A stretch of DNA of 19,201 bases from Verrucomicrobiota bacterium. GTDB lineage: Bacteria; Verrucomicrobiota; Verrucomicrobiia; Chthoniobacterales; UBA10450. Shown here piece by piece: positions 13,332 through 19,201 of this stretch. The notes beneath the pieces were generated by a model. The model did not search any database. It saw nothing but the letters and a program-made list of their open reading frames with translations, and was not told the DNA's origin. Location: contig QHOF01000071.1 of NCBI GenBank assembly GCA_003219335.1, forward strand, positions 1-19,201. Reading direction: 5' to 3'. The first letter of the stretch is position 1. Every line of letters begins with the position of its first letter. Made by a program: the position numbers and the translations under genes.

Positions 13332-14348
13332 TCATGCGAACTGGCGGAGAAACCGCAAATCGTTTTGGGCAAAGAGTCGGATATCGGGAATGTCGAATAG
13401 AATCATCGCGAGCCGATCCATGCCGAGCCCAAACGCATAGCCGCTCCACTTTTCTGGATCGTAAGCGTTATCGCCCCGCGATTTATTGACCGCTTCGAAA
13501 ACGGCCGGATGCACCATGCCGCAACCGGCCACCTCGATCCACTGCTCGCCGCCCTTCAAAGCTTTTGATCGGACGTAAACCTCCAAGCTCGGCTCAGTAA
13601 ACGGAAAGTAATGCGGACGAAATTGCACTTCGGTTTCGGAACCGAAGAGTTCCCGCAGGAAGAATTCGAGCTCGCCTTTTAAATTGGCGATACTGACGTT
13701 TTCATCGACATACAGTCCTTCGATCTGATGAAACTGTGCGCTGTGGGTCGCGTCCATTTCATCGCGCCGATAGGCCGCGCCTGAGGCAATCACACGTATG
13801 GGAGGCGGCGCGGATTCCATTGCGCGGATTTGCACGGTTGATGTATGCGTCCTCAGAAGTCGTCCATCCGGCAGATAAAACGTGTCCTGTTCATTGCGGG
13901 CAGGGTGGTCCGGTGGGGTATTCAGAGCATCGAAGCAGTACCACTCCGTTTCGACATCGGGACCTTCGGCAAGAGCGAAGCCCATTCGCCGAAAGATTTG
14001 AATTGCACGCTCATGCATCTGGTAAAGCGGATGCAGAGAACCGATCTCGTGCGGCGTCCCCGGAAGAGAGATGTCGATCTTGGCGAGCGCGCCCGATTCT
14101 TTTTCTACGCGGAATTGTGCGCTGCGCGTTTCGAGTGCCGCGGTGACGGCATTGCGAACTTCGTTGAGCAACTTCCCGACGACGGGGCGTTCTGCTTTGT
14201 CCAGCGTTTTCATCCGCTCGCCCCATGCGGAAATGCTCCCGCTTTTGCCGATATACTTTATGCGCGCGGCTTCGAGCGCCTGTTCGTCAGTCGCAGAGCC
14301 GATCTCGTGCAGCGCTTCGTCGCGAAGTTGTTTTAGTGGGTGAGCCAT
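13332..14348 (-). CDS. pheS: Phenylalanine-tRNA ligase alpha subunit
   Basis: This 338-residue catalytic subunit of PheRS activates phenylalanine and transfers it to tRNA-Phe. The N-terminal coiled-coil region covers about 1-85. The class II catalytic core follows: RNEQDTFYLPDGRLLRTHTS (151-170), motif 2 around YRRDEMDATHSAQFHQIEG (193-211), the phenylalanine-pocket region FPFTEPSLEVY (248-258), GCGMVHP (275-281), and motif 3 FGLGMDRLAM (306-315). Length is normal. The ATG at 14348 is followed by the expected MAHPLKQLRDEAL start, but no Shine-Dalgarno sequence precedes it; the upstream 80 bp are dominated by an inverted repeat. It is on the same strand between rplT and pheT, consistent with a translation-gene operon. 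Confidence 0.97.
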   Translation of the reverse strand: MAHPLKQLRDEALHEIGSATDEQALEAARIKYIGKSGSISAWGERMKTLDKAERPVVGKLLNEVRNAVTAALETRSAQFRVEKESGALAKIDISLPGTPHEIGSLHPLYQMHERAIQIFRRMGFALAEGPDVETEWYCFDALNTPPDHPARNEQDTFYLPDGRLLRTHTSTVQIRAMESAPPPIRVIASGAAYRRDEMDATHSAQFHQIEGLYVDENVSIANLKGELEFFLRELFGSETEVQFRPHYFPFTEPSLEVYVRSKALKGGEQWIEVAGCGMVHPAVFEAVNKSRGDNAYDPEKWSGYAFGLGMDRLAMILFDIPDIRLFAQNDLRFLRQFA

Positions 14349-14365
14349 AGGAGTTAAAATGTTAC

Positions 14366-14427
14366 AAAGTTACATGGTTACAAAGGAGATGTGTCTTCCG
14401 TTTGGAAGTTTGTAACCTTGTAACTTT
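14366..14427. repeat. Nested inverted repeat between rplT and pheS
   Basis: AAAGTTACATGGTTACAAA (14366-14384) is an inverted copy, with one mismatch, of TTTGTAACCTTGTAACTTT (14409-14427). Inside is a second hairpin CTTCC-GTTT-GGAAG (14395-14408). The GTTACAA unit is repeated in tandem (14361 and 14369). The element occupies the intercistronic gap and could act as an RNA processing or attenuation structure between the ribosomal protein and synthetase genes. Confidence 0.78.
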
Positions 14428-14451
14428 TTTAAGCTTTTTAACTTTGCCGCC

Positions 14452-14829
14452 CTACGCTGCCTTTTTGTTCTTCTTCTCCAGCGCGCTCTTTGCTTGATCT
14501 ACGATCGATTTGAATGCGGCTTCGTCGGTGACGGCGAGATCGGAGAGAATTTTGCGATCCAACCCGATACCGGCCGCTCTGAGTCCTTCCGCGAGACGGC
14601 TGTAAGTCATGTCGTTGGCACGCGCAGCGGCGTTGAGGCGCTGAATCCAAAGGTAACGAAATGTGCGTTTACGCGTTTTGCGGTCGCGATACGCCCAGTA
14701 CTGAGCTTTCATGACCGCGTCTTTCGCATAACGAAAAAGTTTCGAACGGCGTCCGCGGTAGCCTTTGGCTTTCTTTATCGTTCGTTTGCGGCGCGCCCGG
14801 CTTGCCGGTGCGTTCGTAGCTCTTGGCAT
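14452..14829 (-). CDS. rplT: 50S ribosomal protein L20
   Basis: This 125-residue basic protein binds 23S rRNA early in large-subunit assembly. It starts MPRATNAPASRARRKRTIKK and continues with AKGYRGRRSKLFRYAKDAVMKA, YRDRKTRKRTFRYLWIQRLNAA and LDRKILSDLAV, all standard L20 sequence. Length is normal, with a short lysine-rich tail. The usual upstream partners infC and rpmI are absent from the preceding 235 bp; a rhomboid gene lies there instead. Downstream are pheS and pheT on the same strand. A strong GAGGAGG lies 32 nt before the ATG with a hairpin in between, suggesting structured or autogenous translational control. Confidence 0.97.
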   Translation of the reverse strand: MPRATNAPASRARRKRTIKKAKGYRGRRSKLFRYAKDAVMKAQYWAYRDRKTRKRTFRYLWIQRLNAAARANDMTYSRLAEGLRAAGIGLDRKILSDLAVTDEAAFKSIVDQAKSALEKKNKKAA

Positions 14830-14838
14830 GATTGTTTT

Positions 14839-14867
14839 CCCCGAGAAATCAGTTCGGGGCCCTCCTC
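14839..14867 (-). promoter_or_regulatory. Structured ribosome binding region of rplT
   Basis: On the minus strand GAGGAGG (14861-14867) is followed by one G. Then comes a hairpin CCCCGA (14854-14859), a 9-nt loop and TCGGGG (14839-14844), then AAAACAATC and the ATG at 14829. Folding the hairpin would bring the strong Shine-Dalgarno sequence to an effective spacing of about 10 nt; without it the distance is far too long. A competing local hairpin CTCG-CTGA-CGAG (14865-14876) overlaps the Shine-Dalgarno sequence. Confidence 0.5.
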
Positions 14868-15064
14868 GTCAGCGAGCTGTTGTTTCGTTGGTTGTCGATC
14901 TTTCCGACCTCGCTCACTGATTCATTCCGCAGAGGCGGAACAGGTGGAAAGAGCGCGGGCGGGAAACTAAACGCTGAAAGAGAAATGACAACCGATTTTG
15001 GGAAGCTCCGAATCCCAACTTTCAACATCGAGAGAGGCTCAAAACCGTACAACCAAACATTGCG

Positions 15065-16183
15065 TTAAGAACCTGAAGATTGGAGCTTTTCTGGTGCTTG
15101 AAACTTGGAGGTTGCTGCTTCGGGCAATTGTTTTCTCCAAAGCAACCACGCCACAACGCCCACAGCCGCTCCGCCCAGATGGGCGATTGATGATACCGAA
15201 CTCATTCCTGCTCTTTGTTCGAGAGCGCCGATGAGCTGGAACAAAATCCAAAGAACCAAGCCGAACCAGGCGGGTAATCGAATCCACCGAAACCACACAA
15301 ACCACCAGCGCATTAGAAACGCGAGGCGGACGCGCGGAAAATTCAGCGCGAAAAAGGTAATGACGCCGGCGATCCCTCCGCTTGCGCCGATGCATGGAAT
15401 TTGCGAGCGAGGATCGAGAGCGATATGCGCGAGATCGCCAACAAATGCCGCCAGTGCGATGAGCGCGAGATAGCGCAGCGGCCGAAGAAAATTTTCGACG
15501 TCATCCCCAAAAACAAAAAGGAAATAAATATTGCCGACGAGGTGAATGATTCCCGCGTGCAGAAAAAATGAAGTGACAAACGTGAGACCGTGCAGACGCG
15601 TGGCTTCTGCGGGAACCAAGCCGAATTGCATCACCATTTCGCGGAGCCGGGTGAACGCGAATAGACTGACACCGATGATCACTGCGCCGAGCACCCATGT
15701 GGCCCAGGGGCGCCGAGCGCGCGGCATGCTATCAAGTTTGACCGGCACGCCCAGAAACGCGGCAATCTGTTTCCAAGTTTCATCCGGCGGCGCGCTGTCA
15801 AAGTCGGGTCCTTCGGCTTCCTTGGCCAATTGCTCGACTTTCGCAATCGCGAGCATCTCGCGCGCCTTTTGCGGCAACTCGGGAGCGGCTGCTTGTGGCC
15901 GCCGCGGAACCAGCGTGTCAACTTCGTGTGCGTCGAACCATACGAAATGGCAGTGCTGGCAAACGTCGACGTTGATTTGCGCTGAGTTCGACAACGCGAC
16001 GTCGATCATCGGATGCCGGCACGAGGGACAAGGGAGACCAGTGCGCCCCTCGCCGCGCATCAGCTCCACTGTGACCGCGCGACCACCGCAGTTGTCGCAC
16101 GCCCAGAAGACTCCGTCTGAAGTGCGCACCTCTTTCAAAGGCACCTTGCAGCGTGGGCATATGAGCGGGGCGTCGCTGGCCAT
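15065..16183 (-). CDS. Rhomboid family intramembrane serine protease with two N-terminal zinc ribbons
   Basis: This is a 372-residue membrane protein. The cytosolic-type N-terminus has two zinc-ribbon-like units: C9-C12/C29-C32 (CPRC, CDNC) and C52-C55/C75-C78 (CPSC, CQHC followed by HFVWFD, the TFIIB-type zinc ribbon pattern). After a charged linker (about 95-158), a six-helix rhomboid domain follows: HAGIIHLVGN (H209, H214, N218), the catalytic GASGG (Ser268) and the catalytic His335 in AHLGG. Such proteases cut membrane proteins inside the bilayer; the substrate is unknown. The last residues (SKFQAPEKLQSSGS) look repeat-derived. No Shine-Dalgarno sequence precedes the ATG at 16183. It is divergent from the cyclase gene and upstream of rplT without an obvious functional link. 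Confidence 0.88.
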   Translation of the reverse strand: MASDAPLICPRCKVPLKEVRTSDGVFWACDNCGGRAVTVELMRGEGRTGLPCPSCRHPMIDVALSNSAQINVDVCQHCHFVWFDAHEVDTLVPRRPQAAAPELPQKAREMLAIAKVEQLAKEAEGPDFDSAPPDETWKQIAAFLGVPVKLDSMPRARRPWATWVLGAVIIGVSLFAFTRLREMVMQFGLVPAEATRLHGLTFVTSFFLHAGIIHLVGNIYFLFVFGDDVENFLRPLRYLALIALAAFVGDLAHIALDPRSQIPCIGASGGIAGVITFFALNFPRVRLAFLMRWWFVWFRWIRLPAWFGLVLWILFQLIGALEQRAGMSSVSSIAHLGGAAVGVVAWLLWRKQLPEAATSKFQAPEKLQSSGS

Positions 16184-16196
16184 TTGAGTAGAAATA

Positions 16197-16252
16197 GTGA
16201 GAAGTGATCAGTGAGAAGTGAAAAGTAAACTCCGCGTGCTCTCACTTCTCAC
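16197..16252. repeat. Short direct and inverted repeats in a divergent promoter region
   Basis: GTGAGAAGTGA occurs at 16197-16207 and 16211-16221, and its inverted copy TCACTTCTCAC at 16242-16252. They lie between the divergent rhomboid and cyclase genes. They could be a regulator-binding array or another dispersed repeat; the low complexity argues for caution. Confidence 0.55.
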
Positions 16253-16279
16253 CTGTCGCTAATCACCTGTCATTCGGCG

Positions 16280-16299
16280 TCGTTCTGGTATAGTCGCGC
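16280..16299 (+). promoter_or_regulatory. Extended -10 promoter candidate for the cyclase gene, probably leaderless
   Basis: TGGTATAGT (16286-16294) fits an extended -10 element (TGn plus TATAGT). It ends 5 nt before the ATG at 16300, which would place the transcription start at or next to the A of the start codon. There is no Shine-Dalgarno sequence before the ATG and no good -35 box. Confidence 0.45.
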
Positions 16300-18405
16300 A
16301 TGAATTGGTTTGGTCGCGCCCGGCTTTTGGTCCTGACGCTGATTTGCGTTTTTTGGACCGGGCTGATTTTGCTCGGCTATTTTTTGCCAGGGGTGCCGTT
16401 TCTCTCGGCGCCGTGGCGCGGCGAACAAAGCTTTGAAGATTTGCTTCGGCGCGAAGGGCGAAAGACCGCTCCGCCGCGGGATTTTGTTTTTCTCGGACTT
16501 GATCAAAGCACATTGCAATTGCCACCGCTGACGGCGGAAGAAATCGCTGGCAACCGCGCGTTTCAATTGATGACCGCGCAGCCGTTCCCGTGGTCACGAG
16601 AAGTTTGGGCGCTTTTGCTTGATCGAGTGTTCGGAGCAGGCGTGCGCCTGGTGATGTTCGACATGATCTTCGACGAGCCTAAGGATGGTGATGCGGAATT
16701 TCATGCGGTGCTCGATCGTTACCGCGACAAGGTCATCCTCGGTGCCAATTTCGATGTGCAAAATGCCGCGCAGGCGGTTACGCCAAACGATGCCCTGATA
16801 CCGCCGCCGCAACTGCACGATGACCGGGTCGGCTTCGTGAATTTCTGGGCGGACCCGATCGATGAAAAAATTCGGGCTGTGAATTATCGGGTGACGGATC
16901 GCCAGCTGGCGAATTTGCCGCCGCACCCGAGCGAGGAAATTTATGAATCTCTTTCCGCACGCGGACTGGAGAAAATCGATCATGGGAACGATGTGCCCGG
17001 CGATTTTCGCGGGCACATGATTCGCTTCACTGAGCCGGATGCGTTCCCGCCGCACCCGCTCTACGAAGTTTTCGATCCAAAACTTTGGCACGCCAATTAC
17101 GCGGATGGCGCGTTTTTCAAGGACAAGGTGGTGATTGTCGGAGCGTCGGCGCAGGTGGCGCACGATGTTTTCGATACGCCGATGAGCCCAATCACATCGG
17201 GCCCGGGACTGCATTTGCAGGCGATGGCTGCGGCGATTGACCACGAGTTCTTGCACGCGACGCCGCCGAAAGTTGGATTCGCCCTTGTTGGATTGGGGGG
17301 GCTTATCGCGTGGTCGTTGGTCGCGTTCGTGCGCAAACCGTTGCTTTGCCTTGGGGCGTTGGTTGCGGTTACCGCTGCATATCTCGGCGCGGCCCGATTT
17401 TTCTACGACAAGACGGGTCTGCTGTTGCTTACAGTTCCCGTCCTCTCTGCGCTGGTTCTCAGCGGGTTTTTTTCGCTCGGGTTCGAATACTTCCTGGAGC
17501 GCTTGGAGAAATTGCGCACCCGGCGGACGCTCGAACGCTACGTCTCGAAAAATTTGGTCAAAGAAATTCTCGAGAATCCCGACAGCTATTACAGCTCGCT
17601 GCGTGGAATACGCGTGCCGGTGGCAATCCTGTTCTCCGACTTGATTGGCTTCACCACGTTATCGGAAAAAGCCGACCCAGAGGCGCTGGTGGCGCAGCTC
17701 AATGAATATCTCACCCAGATGACTTCGGTCATTTTCAGCAATGGTGGCACACTCGATAAATTTATTGGAGACGCGATCATGGCCGTGTGGGGCAACGTGC
17801 GCAGCCTTGGCACGGCGCAGGACGCGAAAAGTTGCGCGCGCGCGGCAGTGGGGATGCGAAGTGCGCTGCAGCAGCTCAATGCAAAATGGCACGGCGAAGG
17901 GCGCATGGGGCTGGGTATGGGCATCGGGATCAATCACGGCGAAGTCATCGTCGGCAATATTGGTTCCCACGAACGGATGGATCCGACCGTTATCGGGGAT
18001 GCAGTAAATCTGGCGTCGCGCCTGGAAGGTCTTACTCGAGTTTACGGCGTCGATATTCTCGTTGGCGCTTCGGCTGCCGAACTGGTGCGGGACGAATTTC
18101 ATTTGCGCTCAGTTGCGCGGGCGCAAGTGAAAGGCAAAACCAAACCCGTTGACGTTCTTACCCTGGTTGGTGCCCGGGGCGAGAGCGTCGATCTGGAATT
18201 TCTCAAATGGCTGGAAACGTACGAAGAGGCGCTGGAGAAATTTCGGGCCCGCGATTTTACAGAGGCGAAAATCCTCTTTTCACGATTCCTAGAATTTTAT
18301 CCCGACGATTTGCTGGCCAAGATGTACCTGGGGCGCGCGCTCGAATATGAGCAGGCGCCGCCCGACGAAGCATGGGAGGCCGTGGAAGTGTTCGAGAAGA
18401 AATAA
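16300..18405 (+). CDS. CHASE2-domain class III adenylate cyclase
   Basis: This 701-residue membrane sensor probably makes cyclic AMP. An N-terminal membrane helix (about 8-30) is followed by an extracytoplasmic CHASE2 domain (about 45-315; FVFLGLDQSTLQLPPL, VRLVMFDMIFDEP, FKDKVVIVGASA). Three membrane helices follow (about 324-415). The catalytic domain begins after RRTLERYVSKNLV. It contains the metal-binding aspartates D447 (FSDLIGFT) and D491 (FIGDAIMAVWG), K487 and T563 at the base-specifying positions typical of adenylate cyclases, and the transition-state residues N570 and R574 (VNLASR). All catalytic residues are present, so it should be active. The last 70 residues (YEEALEKFRARDFTEAKILF...) resemble a TPR-like helical pair. 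The external signal is unknown. The gene stands alone between repeats. Confidence 0.93.
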   Translation: MNWFGRARLLVLTLICVFWTGLILLGYFLPGVPFLSAPWRGEQSFEDLLRREGRKTAPPRDFVFLGLDQSTLQLPPLTAEEIAGNRAFQLMTAQPFPWSREVWALLLDRVFGAGVRLVMFDMIFDEPKDGDAEFHAVLDRYRDKVILGANFDVQNAAQAVTPNDALIPPPQLHDDRVGFVNFWADPIDEKIRAVNYRVTDRQLANLPPHPSEEIYESLSARGLEKIDHGNDVPGDFRGHMIRFTEPDAFPPHPLYEVFDPKLWHANYADGAFFKDKVVIVGASAQVAHDVFDTPMSPITSGPGLHLQAMAAAIDHEFLHATPPKVGFALVGLGGLIAWSLVAFVRKPLLCLGALVAVTAAYLGAARFFYDKTGLLLLTVPVLSALVLSGFFSLGFEYFLERLEKLRTRRTLERYVSKNLVKEILENPDSYYSSLRGIRVPVAILFSDLIGFTTLSEKADPEALVAQLNEYLTQMTSVIFSNGGTLDKFIGDAIMAVWGNVRSLGTAQDAKSCARAAVGMRSALQQLNAKWHGEGRMGLGMGIGINHGEVIVGNIGSHERMDPTVIGDAVNLASRLEGLTRVYGVDILVGASAAELVRDEFHLRSVARAQVKGKTKPVDVLTLVGARGESVDLEFLKWLETYEEALEKFRARDFTEAKILFSRFLEFYPDDLLAKMYLGRALEYEQAPPDEAWEAVEVFEKK

Positions 18406-18700
18406 CAGCTGCGATTCACTCGCTCCGGAATGCTGTAGGGCGAAATTTATCGCATGACGCGAAGATTTGCCCGCGAATCACCCGCCTCCGCTCTGCTCCG
18501 GCGCGGCGGGCGCTAATTCACGCGAATCGACAAGAGCATTTTCACAAACAGTCCGATTCTCGGCGGTTAGCAAACCGCCGCTCCTTGGACTTTTATATTC
18601 GCGTTCATTTGCGTCATTCGCGGGCTAAACATTTTCGATTGCGGCTTCGCCGCTCCGGCACAACAAATCAGCCCCAAAATAGGGTGCATTCCGCTGCTCA
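18406..18700. repeat. Repeat-packed intergenic region after the cyclase gene
   Basis: No convincing gene is visible. The region contains a GGGCGAAATTTATCGC/GCGAAGATTTGCCC inverted pair (18439-18474). It also holds the GC-rich element 18479-18513 shared with pheT and lhr, a perfect hairpin CGGCGGTT-AGCA-AACCGCCG (18561-18580) followed by CTCCTTGGA as in the REP-like copy 1, and a GCGGC-TTC-GCCGC hairpin. No T-tract terminator is evident. Confidence 0.65.
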
Positions 18701-18708
18701 AAAAAATC

Positions 18709-18845
18709 CAAAAAAATTTAAAAAAAAGCTTGCCACAGTCCTAGCACTTCAGCTAGACGGGAAGCTGGCGAGACTTACAGGCCTTCCAAGCGTTCAAAAA
18801 AAATTTAAAAAAAAGCTTGTCAGGGTTCAAAAAGTTTAATAAACG
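18709..18845 (+). promoter_or_regulatory. Duplicated A-tract and -35-like boxes upstream of the TonB receptor gene
   Basis: A near-identical block, seven or eight As, TTT, eight As, then GCTTG, occurs at 18709-18732 and 18795-18819, 86 bp apart. Each is fused to a -35-like hexamer: TTGCCA at 18730-18735 and TTGTCA at 18817-18822. The A-tracts resemble UP elements. The -10 boxes are weak: CTAGAC at 18753 for the first; TAAACG at 18840 or TAATAA at 18837 for the second. Tandem promoters are the simplest reading. Confidence 0.55.
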
Positions 18846-18880
18846 CCACCTTAAACCTAACCAAACCAATGGAGAAACTA

Positions 18881-19201
18881 ATGATTAAAAACGTGCTAAA
18901 TAAGTTCGGATTCGTGCGCATCGCATTGGTAGCGAGCGTCGGATTTCCATTCATTGTAGCATCGAACGCGTTTGCGCAGGCACCGCCGCCACCGCCGCCC
19001 CCGGGGGCTGCTGCTCCGGCACCTGCTGCGGAAGTCGAGCGGGTGATTGTGACCGGGTCGCTCATTCCGACCGCGGAGGAAGTCGGTCCGAACCCGGTGT
19101 TCAGTCTTAACCGCGACCTGATCAACAAATCAGGCGCAGGCACCACCACGGAACAACTGCTCCAGAGGCAGCCGGTGATGAACGGCGCCAACATTCCCGT
19201 T
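18881..19201 (+). CDS. TonB-dependent receptor, N-terminal part (3' end outside window)
   Basis: The first 107 codons of an outer-membrane receptor are visible. A signal peptide (MIKNVLNKFGFVRIALVASV, then GFPFIVASNAFAQ) is followed by a Pro/Ala linker (APPPPPPPGAAAPAPAAEVE). The start of the plug domain follows: RVIVTGSLIPTAEEVGPNPV, then SLNRDLINKSGAGTTTEQLL and QRQPVMNGANIPV. This pattern is typical of the large TonB-receptor families that import oligosaccharides, siderophores or cobalamin; the substrate cannot be predicted. GGAGA (18871-18875) lies 5 nt before the ATG, a good Shine-Dalgarno sequence. The preceding duplicated promoter-like block suggests strong or dual transcription. No TonB box is recognisable in the visible part. 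Confidence 0.88.
   Translation, partial: MIKNVLNKFGFVRIALVASVGFPFIVASNAFAQAPPPPPPPGAAAPAPAAEVERVIVTGSLIPTAEEVGPNPVFSLNRDLINKSGAGTTTEQLLQRQPVMNGANIPV

Noticed and set aside
14849..15052. Possible L35 (rpmI) gene upstream of rplT
   Set aside because: The only sizable frame there does not contain the Lys-rich MPKMKT-type start or other L35 features.
15546..16187. 213-codon open frame on the plus strand
   Set aside because: It is antisense to the rhomboid gene and lacks motifs.
16197..16252. CRISPR-like short repeats
   Set aside because: There are only two direct copies of 11 nt plus one inverted, with no spacer regularity and no cas genes.
16594..17256. 220-codon open frame on the minus strand
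   Set aside because: It is antisense to the CHASE2 region of the cyclase; no domain is visible.

Overview
The window looks like a chromosomal segment from a soil-type Verrucomicrobiota bacterium, most likely Chthoniobacterales or 'Candidatus Udaeobacter'-like. This is an inference from the moderately GC-rich sequence, the TonB-receptor N-terminus at the right edge, and the many dispersed palindromic repeats. It cannot be proven from the window alone. Most genes are housekeeping or envelope genes. There is no phage, insertion sequence with a transposase, CRISPR array or tRNA.

Layout. (1) Positions 1-1948, minus strand: a tightly overlapping Mla-type lipid transport operon, transcribed MlaE permease, MlaF ATPase, MlaD substrate-binding protein (cut by the left edge). 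(2) Positions 2091-8641, plus strand: an exported isoaspartyl peptidase/asparaginase, a family 2 glycosyltransferase resembling dolichyl-phosphate glucosyltransferases, and a full-length Lhr-type helicase of about 1520 residues. (3) Positions 8825-16183, minus strand: a cysteine-containing exported protein of unknown function, carA, a strong 6S RNA candidate with its own perfect terminator, pheT, pheS, rplT, and a rhomboid protease carrying two N-terminal zinc ribbons. (4) Positions 16300-19201, plus strand: a CHASE2-class III adenylate cyclase that may be translated from a leaderless mRNA, a repeat-packed gap, and the start of a TonB-dependent receptor.

How the genes relate. MlaEFD form one transporter. 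The rplT-pheS-pheT order groups translation genes; no rpmI or infC lies directly upstream of rplT. 6S RNA sits between pheT and carA. The other neighbours look unrelated in function.

The most unusual property is the density of palindromic or inverted-repeat elements. At least seven occupy gene junctions, and at least five repeat-like segments lie in frame inside lhr and pheT. One 27-nt repeat occurs in both lhr and pheT, matching at 26 of 27 positions but read in different frames, so the DNA element rather than a peptide is what is shared. One element supplies the last residues and stop codon of the glycosyltransferase. Other points worth checking are the 6S RNA candidate, a structured spacer between the Shine-Dalgarno sequence and start codon of rplT, and a duplicated A-tract plus -35-like box ahead of the TonB receptor.
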